Positions 8,430 through 16,540 of a stretch of DNA of 34,470 nucleotides are shown here, piece by piece. The translations under genes were made by a program, and so were the position numbers. This stretch comes from Anaerolineales bacterium UBA5797 (GTDB lineage Bacteria > Chloroflexota > Anaerolineae > Anaerolineales > Villigracilaceae), in the NCBI GenBank assembly GCA_002418205.1, contig DIDP01000039.1:4081-38550 (forward strand), in the 5' to 3' direction. The notes under the pieces are model-generated. The model had not been told where the DNA came from. It ran no database searches and saw only the letters and a program-made list of their open reading frames with translations. Within the stretch, counting starts at the first letter, position 1; each line of letters opens with the position of its first letter.

Positions 8430-8651
8430 CTACGGGGTTTCTTGGGTAGGTGGTTGCACGGTATTAACAGAAATCAACTTTATACCCAGATCGCGCAGCT
8501 TGGCAATTAATCCATATAAAGCGGCTTGATCCTCGACATTGCCTGTCAGAATGGTTTCACCTCCCCGGGTATGGGTGGGAATAAAACCATCCAGCCATTC
8601 CGCCCAGTTTTTGTCAATGTGTCCTTCGATCCGGATCTCTACAATCTGCAT
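8430..8651 (-). CDS. Conserved small protein, 73 aa
   Basis: A soluble 73-aa protein beginning MQIVEIRIEGHID. Visible elements are WAEWLDGF, a GGETILTG turn, DQAALYGLIAKLRDLGI and a terminal LISVN strand, which suggest a compact alpha/beta fold. I recall similar short proteins from Chloroflexota and cyanobacteria but cannot attach a family name or function. The start at 8651 has GGGAG six bases upstream; longer starts at 8675 and 8699 lack sites. It is the last gene of the export operon, 51 nt after the membrane protein gene, and could be a small regulator or partner of the transporter set. Confidence 0.65.
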   Translation of the reverse strand: MQIVEIRIEGHIDKNWAEWLDGFIPTHTRGGETILTGNVEDQAALYGLIAKLRDLGIKLISVNTVQPPTQETP

Positions 8652-8702
8652 TCCATGCTCCCGGTTTGCTGCCATGCCTCGCCGGCATCGTAATCTCAAC
8701 CG

Positions 8703-9290
8703 TTACGATTTCTCCGCCTTGCCGAAGAGCTGACGCTTATCGAACCATGGTTTGAGGATTAAGTAACCACCCAGAATGATTAAAAGAATCGCGCCACCGA
8801 AATCCTGTGTAGTAACCACCAGATCCAATATCCCTCCAAAAACGGAAACGACACCCAGGAAAGTGGTAAATCCGCTCATCCGCAGACCATTGGTATAGCG
8901 CGCTCCGTTCAAACCAAGGAGAATCAATCCCACCCCGATGGACCACCATCCACCCCTGATGATCTCCTCCGATACGAACAAAAATCCACCAAGCATGATC
9001 AGGAATGCACCCCAGGCCATTGTTTCCAGGCGCTTGTTCAAGGCGGCTTTTTCAGGATCAATATTGGTTACTTTCTTTGCCTCATCTTTCATTTTGGTTT
9101 CCTCATTTTGACCCGCAGTGGTAAGGAGGATGATTCCCAAAATTCCCAGCGCAACAGGCGGCACCCACGGCATGTTGATATCACCGATTTGGAAAATCAA
9201 GTCTTCTTCCGGCAGTGTCAAGTTTAGTACGATCAACCCTGCCGCAATCCCCAGGCAGATGAGGCCCCAGATAAGTCTAGATTGGTTCAT
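8703..9290 (-). CDS. Six-helix membrane protein of unknown function
   Basis: A 195-aa protein with about six hydrophobic segments: an N-terminal pair (LIWGLICLGIAAGLIVLN and WVPPVALGILGIILLTTA), a charged cytoplasmic stretch (about residues 62-90), then four more helices with the pattern IMLGGFLF...IGVGLILLGLN...LLIILGGYLIL. The repeated GxGxxLLxxG helices resemble small LiaI/DUF5668-type envelope proteins, like the protein at 1749-2186. The start at 9290 is supported by AAGGAG six bases upstream. It lies 19 nt after the MFS gene and belongs to the same operon, so it may support export or envelope integrity. Confidence 0.65.
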   Translation of the reverse strand: MNQSRLIWGLICLGIAAGLIVLNLTLPEEDLIFQIGDINMPWVPPVALGILGIILLTTAGQNEETKMKDEAKKVTNIDPEKAALNKRLETMAWGAFLIMLGGFLFVSEEIIRGGWWSIGVGLILLGLNGARYTNGLRMSGFTTFLGVVSVFGGILDLVVTTQDFGGAILLIILGGYLILKPWFDKRQLFGKAEKS

Positions 9291-9309
9291 ATGGTTCTCC
9301 TTTTTCAAG

Positions 9310-10458
9310 TTAGGTTTGTGGCACAAGTTTTATAGGGAACAACAATACAACCGCGCCGAATGCCAGAATGCCGCCGATCACAAAGGTGAGGGTAAATCCC
9401 AGATTTTGCAAAAACCAACCTGCAACTGCAAAACCTATGACACCTCCGATCCAGCCGGTCGAACCAAACAACGCCATGCCTCTGGCAAGAGATTCTTTAG
9501 GCAGCAGGTCAGTCACAACCGCGTTCCCAATCGCGCCGGCGTTTCCCATCGAAATTCCCTGAAGCATAATGACAATCCAGAAATGCCAGAGTGCATTTGA
9601 AAATGCCAGCATGACTATACTTAACATGGCTACAAGGTATCCGGCATGCAGAAAAGTTTTCCGCCCAAGCCGGTCTGAAAACCAACCCATAATCATTGGA
9701 AGCGGCAACGCGATCAAACCTCCAATGGCGCCGGTGCTGGAAATCTCAAACGAATTAAATCCCAGATCGTTCATGGAGATGGAGCGGATGAGCACGATGA
9801 AAAACCCGGCGACCGAAGCCAGAATATTCGCAAAAAACAACAGGTAAAAACTTTTTCCCAAGCCTGCCTGCTTCTGTTGCCGAGCATTTTCAGATTCAGC
9901 GCGCCTGACTCCCTTCTCTTCGATTAGCGATGCACTGATGGGCCACAGTAAAAGAAAGGTGGCCAACATTGCAAACATAACCTTGAACCCCAAACTTTCC
10001 ACCAGCCAACCGATCCCGAGCCCACCGACTACAGCACCTACACCTCCCGTCAATGAGAGGATGCCAAAAACCCTGCCGCGCTCCTGTTCTCCTGCAGAAA
10101 GCCCAGTGAGGATGCCAATCAATGCCAACCCGATACCCCCGCAGAACCAAAGTGAGGCAGTCAGGAGAGTCAACCTCCAAATCGAGTCCACCTGACCCAT
10201 AAACCACGTCACTGGAATGGCGATAAATCCTCCAATGACCAGCGGAAGTTTTCGGCGCCGGAAAGTATCAGACACCCACCCGGCAGAAAGGGCGCCTAAT
10301 GCGATGGCGAGGTATGAGAAAGCAAGATAATATCCCGCCATCGCAGTATCCGCTCCCAGCTGTGTAGCATATATGGGCAGTAATGGCACCAATCCATTTC
10401 CTGCAGTCCATGGCACCAGACTGCACAAAAAGAGGGCGGCAAGTTGTTTGTTGCTCAT
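9310..10458 (-). CDS. MFS transporter, probable drug exporter
   Basis: A 382-aa major facilitator with about twelve helices. The cytoplasmic loop motif A appears in both halves: GWVSDTFRRRKLP (residues about 60-72) and GWFSDRLGRKTFL. The pattern of small residues (GILTGLSAGEQERGRVFG) in the first half suits the DHA1-type multidrug efflux group, but the substrate is unknown. The start at 10458 follows GAGAATACC. It sits 23 nt after the second ABC-2 permease gene, so an MFS pump is cotranscribed with an ABC exporter, a layout that argues for a detoxification or antibiotic-export role. Confidence 0.85.
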   Translation of the reverse strand: MSNKQLAALFLCSLVPWTAGNGLVPLLPIYATQLGADTAMAGYYLAFSYLAIALGALSAGWVSDTFRRRKLPLVIGGFIAIPVTWFMGQVDSIWRLTLLTASLWFCGGIGLALIGILTGLSAGEQERGRVFGILSLTGGVGAVVGGLGIGWLVESLGFKVMFAMLATFLLLWPISASLIEEKGVRRAESENARQQKQAGLGKSFYLLFFANILASVAGFFIVLIRSISMNDLGFNSFEISSTGAIGGLIALPLPMIMGWFSDRLGRKTFLHAGYLVAMLSIVMLAFSNALWHFWIVIMLQGISMGNAGAIGNAVVTDLLPKESLARGMALFGSTGWIGGVIGFAVAGWFLQNLGFTLTFVIGGILAFGAVVLLFPIKLVPQT

Positions 10459-10481
10459 GGTATTCTCGCCGAAATTGGCGA

Positions 10482-11690
10482 CTATTCATACTTAAAGCGC
10501 CACGCACCCACGACGAAGAACAGCACGGCCATGCCAAGCAGGATGCCCGACTGCATCAGTACACCCTCCATACCCATGCCGCGTGCGGTGACATTCTGGA
10601 TGCCTTCCAGTGCCCAATAGTGCGGTGTGACATAACCAATGCCTGCCAGCTTCAGCGCGGGGATCATCGCTCCGCTGACCGCGCCCATTGCCAGAACGAT
10701 GAACGTGGCAACCGCACCCGATTGGGTTGGCGTCCGCGCCAGCCCCGCGATCAGGATACCCAGCCCTGCCACGCTCAAAGCGGTGGCGAGGATGATGGTC
10801 ATCAATGCCAGCCACGAGTTGCCGAGAGGCAGGTTAAAGAACTGGTTGCAAACCAGCAGGACGAAGATCATCTGTACCACTGCAAGCAGGAAGGATGGCA
10901 GGGCTTTGCCAAACAGCAGCGATGCCTTGCTCAAGGGTGTGCTCATCAGGCGCCGCAGTGTGCCTGTGGAGCGTTCGTCCATGACCGCATCTGCAAGCTG
11001 TTGAACCATGAAGAATGCGAACACCATGGCAAATCCAGGAGCGATCTGACTAAAGATGCTGATCTTTCCCTGGGATGCTTCCGCAGAATAAGGCTTTGCC
11101 TCGATCTTGATCAGCGGATCGTCAATCGCCTCATTGACAGACTTCGCCACGACAGCCTTGACACCTGCATTGATGAAGGTTTTGAACACATCCGTATCCA
11201 CACCTTCAATGGACTTTCCCTTGAACAATCCCGACAGGGCACGTTCGATCTCGGCATACACAATCGGCTTGATCAACGCCTCCTGCACCAGGCCAGTCAC
11301 GATGCCGGCCTGATCGGCTTTTCCAGGGTCGAGAACGACCTGGATGGATGCGCCATCGTCGGTTGTGACTGACTCGCTGAAATCTTCAGGGATGACGATG
11401 GCAGCCATCCGCGTCCCCTTGTTCACCAATTCATCCGCTTCCTCCTGCGTGGACAGCATCTCCAGCTCCAGGTTGTCAGACTTCTGCAGCAGGGTGATGA
11501 TCTCTTCGCCGAGTTCGCCCTTGTCTTCATTGACACCGTAGACCGTTACCACAGGAGTTCCCTCGCCGAGGGTTGCCCCAAAAATTCCGATGAACGCAAA
11601 TGGCACCAGGAAAACGATCAGCCAGTTTGCAGGAGCCTGCAGCCACAGGCGGAATTCCTTGTAAGCAATGGATAACATTTTTCGAAGCAT
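10482..11690 (-). CDS. ABC-2 type exporter permease (second subunit)
   Basis: A 402-aa permease of the ABC2_membrane_3 type: one N-terminal helix (WLIVFLVPFAFIGIFGATLG), an extracytoplasmic domain of about 170 residues, then five or six C-terminal helices. The extracytoplasmic part contains RMAAIVIPEDFSESV, which is typical of the family. MLRKMLSIAYKEFRLWLQAP at the start is the usual amphipathic entry helix. The start at 11690 has AAGGAG six bases upstream; the open frame extends to 11918 but that part only overlaps the preceding gene. Together with its neighbour it should form a heterodimeric channel driven by the ATPase at 13009-13986. Confidence 0.85.
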   Translation of the reverse strand: MLRKMLSIAYKEFRLWLQAPANWLIVFLVPFAFIGIFGATLGEGTPVVTVYGVNEDKGELGEEIITLLQKSDNLELEMLSTQEEADELVNKGTRMAAIVIPEDFSESVTTDDGASIQVVLDPGKADQAGIVTGLVQEALIKPIVYAEIERALSGLFKGKSIEGVDTDVFKTFINAGVKAVVAKSVNEAIDDPLIKIEAKPYSAEASQGKISIFSQIAPGFAMVFAFFMVQQLADAVMDERSTGTLRRLMSTPLSKASLLFGKALPSFLLAVVQMIFVLLVCNQFFNLPLGNSWLALMTIILATALSVAGLGILIAGLARTPTQSGAVATFIVLAMGAVSGAMIPALKLAGIGYVTPHYWALEGIQNVTARGMGMEGVLMQSGILLGMAVLFFVVGAWRFKYE

Positions 11691-11709
11691 GTTTATCTCC
11701 TTCTTTTGC

Positions 11710-12999
11710 CTAGTCCAGCAAGTCAAGGCGCCAGATGGCAATGCCTGCAAAGAACAGGGTGAACATGCACAAGATACCCGCCTCAGGCAATATTGACACC
11801 AGAGTCCCGCCGCGCGCCACCAAGTCAAGATAACCGACCATCCCGTAACGCTGCGGCACAATGTAACTGAACGGCAGCATGAAGGCTGGCAGGTAGTCCA
11901 GGAACAGGAGAGCACCACCCAACAAGCCGCCCAACAGCATCGGAACCAGCCCAGTAGAGGAAGGCAGCCTGGTTGAAGATATGAACAAACCGATCGAAGC
12001 TGAAGAGGCTGAAAGTGCCAGGGTCAATACCAGAAAACCCGGGATGTCAATGGAAACCGGGTGTCCTTTATACGTTGAGGCAAGGATGCCAAGCCCAACG
12101 ATGATGAACATTTGAACCAGGCACACCAAAACACCAAACAGCAGCTTGTCAATGATCATGTCGGCTTTACCCGCCGGGGTGCTGAGCAACCGTTTCAACA
12201 AACCAGATTCCTGTTCCTCCCGCACCCACATGGTCAGGAACATGGGTAACATGAATATGAATAAGACACTGGTCTGCGGAATTCCCTGTTCAACTGGACC
12301 CAGTTTCTTCTTTTCTGTGAAACCCGCTGGGGATACTTCGTCCACGTGAATGGCTGTTTCCTTCCCCGTGCCGATGGACGTGTTTTGATTCAGGATCTTG
12401 TCGATCTCAGCCTGCACCTTGGGGTCGCTGACCGAACTCAGGTCGGTGAAGTCACCTTTGGCTCCATCGATCTGCTTGGTCAACGCCACTTTGATGGCGA
12501 GTCCCTGGCTGATCTTTTGGATCTGGGTTGCCACCAGCGCATCGCCGCCTGGATCAAAGAACAAAGCCACATTGGTGTGTTTGCCGTCCTTGAATGCAGT
12601 CGTCAAGCCTTCTGGGATGACCAGCACGCCAGACAAACTGCCATCCAGCAAACGGGCACGCCCGACCGCCTCATCGCATGCAGGACTGGGCTGGGCGCAA
12701 CGCGGATCGTCCTGCAGTTCATACTCCGCCAATACATCACCCGAAAAGTTCTGTTCAACTTTAAGATTCGTATCCAACTCCTTGATGTAATCCAGGGCAA
12801 CTTCGCCGCCATCGTAATCCGCGATCACCAACGGCGTGCCTTCGGATTTTTCGTCATCATCCAGATCAAGTGTCTCGAAATCAGTGTTCAATATGGTCGG
12901 AACCATGAACACCAGCGGTATCAGCAGCAGACTGAGCATCACACCAACATCTTTGAACAGACGCCGCAAATCGTTCTTCAAAAGGGATAGGATTCTCAT
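11710..12999 (-). CDS. ABC-2 type exporter permease (first subunit)
   Basis: A 429-aa permease, a paralogue in layout of the next gene. It has an N-terminal amphipathic helix (MRILSLLKNDLRRLFKDVG) and first membrane helix, a large extracytoplasmic domain (about residues 40-230), then six C-terminal helices ending FFAGIAIWRLDLLD. SLSGVLVIPEGLTTAF matches the family's recurring V-I-P motif. The start at 12999 is preceded by AGGAGG, which itself overlaps the stop of the ATPase gene at 13009, so translation is probably coupled. Substrate unknown; relatives export drugs, peptides or Na+. Confidence 0.85.
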   Translation of the reverse strand: MRILSLLKNDLRRLFKDVGVMLSLLLIPLVFMVPTILNTDFETLDLDDDEKSEGTPLVIADYDGGEVALDYIKELDTNLKVEQNFSGDVLAEYELQDDPRCAQPSPACDEAVGRARLLDGSLSGVLVIPEGLTTAFKDGKHTNVALFFDPGGDALVATQIQKISQGLAIKVALTKQIDGAKGDFTDLSSVSDPKVQAEIDKILNQNTSIGTGKETAIHVDEVSPAGFTEKKKLGPVEQGIPQTSVLFIFMLPMFLTMWVREEQESGLLKRLLSTPAGKADMIIDKLLFGVLVCLVQMFIIVGLGILASTYKGHPVSIDIPGFLVLTLALSASSASIGLFISSTRLPSSTGLVPMLLGGLLGGALLFLDYLPAFMLPFSYIVPQRYGMVGYLDLVARGGTLVSILPEAGILCMFTLFFAGIAIWRLDLLD

Positions 13000-13008
13000 C
13001 TCCGCCTC

Positions 13009-13986
13009 CTACTGTCGCAGCGACTTGCCTGTCAGGTGCAGAAAGACCGTCTCAAGGTTCGGCTCCAACGTTTCAAGCGAAAGTATTTGCACATCCTTCT
13101 TGTTGAAGAGTTGGATCAACTGCACGAGCGCATCATTGGCATGTGTGCGCGCTTCCACCTTGAGCATCGCTTTGGTGGACATCCCCTCCTCAGTCTCCTC
13201 CTGCGGGACAAAGTCGGCGGATCGGACCTCGCTCAGGCTTGTTACCGCTTTACGAAGTTCTTCATCCTCCCGCTCCAGCCCGATCTGGATGATCCCACCA
13301 CCCAACATGCCGACCAGGTTCTTGGGCGTATCCATGGCAATGATCTTGCCGCGGTCGATAATGCCCACGCGGTCGCACAGACGCTCGGCTTCCTCCATGT
13401 AGTGCGTGGTGTACAGGATCGCCATGCCCTGTTCCTTGTTGAGCCGTTCCACGCTTTCGAAAATATGATTGCGGCTCTGCGGGTCAACACCCACCGTCGG
13501 CTCATCCAGGAAGAGCAGCTTTGGGCCGTGCACCAGGCCCGCGGCAAGGTTGATGCGGCGCTTCATCCCGCCCGAATAGGTCTTGATGGCATCCTTGGCG
13601 CGTTCACGCATCGCCACATAATCAATGACCGTTTCCACCCGTTCCTTGAGATCGCGCCCCTTCAAGCCATACATCTCGCCAAAGAAACTCAGGTTGTCGC
13701 GGGCGCTCAGGGTTGGGTAGAGCGCAATATCCTGCGGCACCACCCCGATCAGTTTTTTGACCTTCGCTGCGTCCTTGACAACATCATGCCCGAAGATGCG
13801 CATATCGCCTTCGTTCGGTGGATACAAACATGTGAGCATCGAGATGGTGGTGCTTTTGCCCGCCCCATTCGGTCCGAGCAGACCAAACACCTCGCCCTCC
13901 CGCATCGTAAAACTGACATCATTCACAGCCACGAAATTGCCGAACTTTTTGACAAGTCCATTGGCTTCAAGGATCATGTTTGACAT
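13009..13986 (-). CDS. ABC-2 exporter ATP-binding protein
   Basis: A 325-aa ATPase with all expected motifs: Walker A GPNGAGKST (38-46), Q-loop PQD (84-86), signature YSGGMKRR (137-144), Walker B LLFLDEPT (157-164) and switch His195 (TTHYMEEAE). The C-terminal 90 residues form the extra regulatory domain common in DrrA/NatA-type exporters. The start at 13986 has AGGAG seven bases upstream. It is the first gene of an operon continuing through both permeases, the MFS pump, a membrane protein and the 73-aa protein. Its promoter carries the same palindrome as the adaptor operon. Confidence 0.93.
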   Translation of the reverse strand: MSNMILEANGLVKKFGNFVAVNDVSFTMREGEVFGLLGPNGAGKSTTISMLTCLYPPNEGDMRIFGHDVVKDAAKVKKLIGVVPQDIALYPTLSARDNLSFFGEMYGLKGRDLKERVETVIDYVAMRERAKDAIKTYSGGMKRRINLAAGLVHGPKLLFLDEPTVGVDPQSRNHIFESVERLNKEQGMAILYTTHYMEEAERLCDRVGIIDRGKIIAMDTPKNLVGMLGGGIIQIGLEREDEELRKAVTSLSEVRSADFVPQEETEEGMSTKAMLKVEARTHANDALVQLIQLFNKKDVQILSLETLEPNLETVFLHLTGKSLRQ

Positions 13987-14003
13987 GGCTTCTCTCCTTT
14001 CAT

Positions 14004-14050
14004 AAAAAAAGTCTGCACAATTTACATTCTTAGTGTAATTGTGCAGACTT
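14004..14050 (-). terminator. Terminator hairpin with embedded promoter
   Basis: The arms at 14009-14026 and 14034-14050 (AGTCTGCACAATTTACA against TGTAATTGTGCAGACT) pair with one bulged base around a 7-nt loop. On the minus strand the hairpin is followed by seven T (14004-14010), so it should end transcription arriving from the FtsX-type permease gene (stop at 14150). It lies directly ahead of the ribosome site of the ABC ATPase gene, and that gene's -10 box falls within the loop and right arm. Confidence 0.7.
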
Positions 14051-14076
14051 TATTCTTCATCTACCAAAGGGTAGAT
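14032..14076 (-). promoter_or_regulatory. Activator site and promoter of the ABC-2/MFS operon
   Basis: The palindrome ATCTACCAAAGGGTAGAT (14059-14076) is followed on the minus strand, after 22 nt counted from its 16-bp core, by TACACT (14032-14037) as -10 box. No good -35 hexamer is present, as expected if an activator bound at about -42.5 replaces it. The same arrangement precedes the adaptor operon at 18894-18937. Transcription would start near 14025. Confidence 0.65.
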
Positions 14077-14149
14077 ATGTCTGGTTTATTTTATTGGTTT
14101 CTGGTTATATCGGGTTGGTCATAATTTACACATCGGGATTAATTAAATG

Positions 14150-16540
14150 TTACCCTTCATATGCCAAAGTGTCTTTGATCGTCAAATGTGACGCATTCCT
14201 GGCAGGCAGGGCGCTGGCGATCGTGCCGATGACCAATATGCCGACCAGCCAGCCGAGAATTCCATTCAAGCCGTAGACAACGTCCATCGGCTTTTGGAAC
14301 AAAAGCTGTCCAACGCCCACAGCCATCACGCTTGTAATGGGAACCGAAAATAATATGCTGATGACCCAACTGATCATCCCAACCACCATGCCTTCCACGA
14401 TCACAATCGACTGAATGTTCCAACTGGAGGCACCCAAGGCACGCATGACACCGATCTCACGTGTACGCTCCATAACGTTGATGCCCATCGTACTTGCCAG
14501 CCCCACGCTCCCGATCACAGCGATCAGGATCGCCATCGCAAGGAAGAAATAGATAAAGATATCGAACATCGAAGTGATACGCAGTGATTCCTCCTCACCC
14601 AAAAACGTGCTGCTCACCTGGATGCCGTTTATGGCATACACTTTCAGCACCTCGTCGCGGATGTTTCGTTGTGACGGAATATCGCGAGTGGTCGTCACAA
14701 CCCGCAGGGACTGTATTTCCCCAGACTGGTTGGTCAGTTGACTAAAGTATTCGTAGTTGGCAAAAATCGCTGGATTCCCGCCGGTAGCCGTCATGCTGAC
14801 AAAACCTACGATCTGCCATGGCGATTCCTTGTCATTGACCTTGATCGTCAACCAGTCACCAATTTTTAGATCCGGGAACTTATTGAGCAGATAATTGCTC
14901 GCCACAATGGCATTCTCATCGCCAGGCTTCAGCCAGCGACCGGAAATGAGGATCGGTTGAATTAACTTCGAAGTGGATGGCGGCACCTCGAACGTGACAG
15001 CAGTCTCCAGCCTGCCTTCATCGGTGAGGAGTGTACCGGTGGTTTGCATCCAACCTTCAACATCCGCCACGCCCGGTACTCTTTTTGCCATGGCGGCCAC
15101 TTTATTGAAATGGTAATTTCGGGCAAAATTTATTTGAATATCTGTAATGTAATACCCGCGAAGTTCATCGATGACCTTATAGAACGACCCCCACAGATTG
15201 ATCACTGCAATGAAGATGGCACCTCCCAGCACAAGCGTGAACAATGTCAACGAGAGCCGCATTTTGCGCCTGAAAGCATTTCGCAACGATAGGCGCATTG
15301 GACGCGGGATGAGCAGACTTCCCTTACTTACAGAAGCTTTTCTGGGCTTTTCACTTCCTCCAATGCCATAATCGGTCAGGGTTTCTCTCACAGTGAGACG
15401 GGCACTGTTATACATCGGCAAGAGGGAAGCAAGAAAAGGAATTCCAAGCGCCACAAACGCCTGCTGGATCAAAGTAGCTGTGTATCCTCGATATCCCTGT
15501 GTGTAAAAACCCAGATACTCCGCCATGCCATCCCCAATGGTATGTGCAGCTTTATTGGCAACCGGAATGGCAATGATCAATGCCACTGTACCAAAGGCAA
15601 GTATTAACACAAGATACATGCCAAAGATTTGCATGGTACTGCCGCCAGTGGCTTTCATAATTCCGATCTGGCGCGTTTGCTGGCTCATTAACGCAGAAAT
15701 GGTATTGATGATCAGGAAACAACTCAACAGAACGGTCAGCCATCCCAAAATACCCATCACCAGGAAAATGCCCTGTGAAATTTGATACGCATAGTGGTGG
15801 CCTGGTTGATAAACGAAATATGAAACATCGGTCAGACCACTGTGTTCCAGACGCTTCTGGACCGCCTGTGCCACAAAGGTGACATGCTTTTCATCTGTCA
15901 TTCTCTCGGCCACGCTGACCGCCAACATATTGTATTTCGTGGAACCACCGATCCATTCCATGGTCTTTGGGGTGACATAGGCATTTATTAGATTCCCCTG
16001 ACTAAAAGGGGTCCCTGTAGCATCATGCATATACCCTGCCAGGCGGACCTTGCGCTGTTTGCCATTGTTGAGTTCCACCGTGATTAGATCTCCCGGTTTG
16101 TAGCCCAATGAGGCGGCACCGGCATCGATCAAAATTTCCCTGTAGCCCAGAGCTGCAATTTGCGTTTCTTCTCCAACTGGTTTGAGTCTATTTACGGTCA
16201 GATCATAGGGGCTTTTGATGGAAGTCAACAGAATTCTATCTTTCTCTCCATTTGGATGGATCGCCGACGCAAGGAAGAAGTAGTACCCTTCGACGGCATT
16301 TACGCCCGGAACTTCCCGGGCGATCTTCACGGTATCATCATCCATCGGGTAGGCATAGATCCTGAACTCAGCTGGGTCGGCAGAGAGAAAATCGCCGTCC
16401 ATGCTTTCGACCATATACAGTTGCAAATTACTGATGAACCCGACGCCGACGGTGCCGACCAGGATGGTAAGGATGGTAAGAACTGTACGACCTTTTTGCC
16501 CCCAAAAATCCGCCCATATTTTTTTCCAGCGGCTGCTCAT
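14150..16540 (-). CDS. MacB/FtsX-like ABC permease
   Basis: A 796-aa permease made of two FtsX-type units. Each has an N-terminal helix (about 16-38 and about 435-455), an extracytoplasmic domain of roughly 200 residues, then three helices. Typical coupling segments are visible: SQQTRQIGIMKATGGS after the first unit's helix and MERTREIGVMRALGASS in the second. Such proteins do not carry substrate through the helices but transmit force to the outer face (MacB, LolCDE). Length and double layout fit the long Gram-positive and Chloroflexota versions. The start overlaps the stop of the ATPase gene as ATGA (16537-16540), so translation is coupled. Confidence 0.9.
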   Translation of the reverse strand: MSSRWKKIWADFWGQKGRTVLTILTILVGTVGVGFISNLQLYMVESMDGDFLSADPAEFRIYAYPMDDDTVKIAREVPGVNAVEGYYFFLASAIHPNGEKDRILLTSIKSPYDLTVNRLKPVGEETQIAALGYREILIDAGAASLGYKPGDLITVELNNGKQRKVRLAGYMHDATGTPFSQGNLINAYVTPKTMEWIGGSTKYNMLAVSVAERMTDEKHVTFVAQAVQKRLEHSGLTDVSYFVYQPGHHYAYQISQGIFLVMGILGWLTVLLSCFLIINTISALMSQQTRQIGIMKATGGSTMQIFGMYLVLILAFGTVALIIAIPVANKAAHTIGDGMAEYLGFYTQGYRGYTATLIQQAFVALGIPFLASLLPMYNSARLTVRETLTDYGIGGSEKPRKASVSKGSLLIPRPMRLSLRNAFRRKMRLSLTLFTLVLGGAIFIAVINLWGSFYKVIDELRGYYITDIQINFARNYHFNKVAAMAKRVPGVADVEGWMQTTGTLLTDEGRLETAVTFEVPPSTSKLIQPILISGRWLKPGDENAIVASNYLLNKFPDLKIGDWLTIKVNDKESPWQIVGFVSMTATGGNPAIFANYEYFSQLTNQSGEIQSLRVVTTTRDIPSQRNIRDEVLKVYAINGIQVSSTFLGEEESLRITSMFDIFIYFFLAMAILIAVIGSVGLASTMGINVMERTREIGVMRALGASSWNIQSIVIVEGMVVGMISWVISILFSVPITSVMAVGVGQLLFQKPMDVVYGLNGILGWLVGILVIGTIASALPARNASHLTIKDTLAYEG

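Noticed and set aside
10383..11372. 329-codon plus-strand open frame opposite the ABC-2 permease and MFS genes
   Set aside because: His, Gln and Arg rich, no recognisable motif, and it covers two well-supported minus-strand genes.
11691..11918. Extension of the second ABC-2 permease to an upstream start
   Set aside because: It overlaps the preceding permease gene in another frame and reads as Cys/Trp-rich nonsense; ATG 11690 has a good AAGGAG site.
13036..13983. 315-codon plus-strand open frame opposite the ABC ATPase
   Set aside because: Mirror of the ATPase codons; all ABC motifs are on the minus strand.
14009..14050. Hairpin as an attenuator in the leader of the ABC-2 operon
   Set aside because: With the -10 box in the loop, transcripts of this operon would start inside the hairpin and contain only one arm, so it cannot attenuate them.
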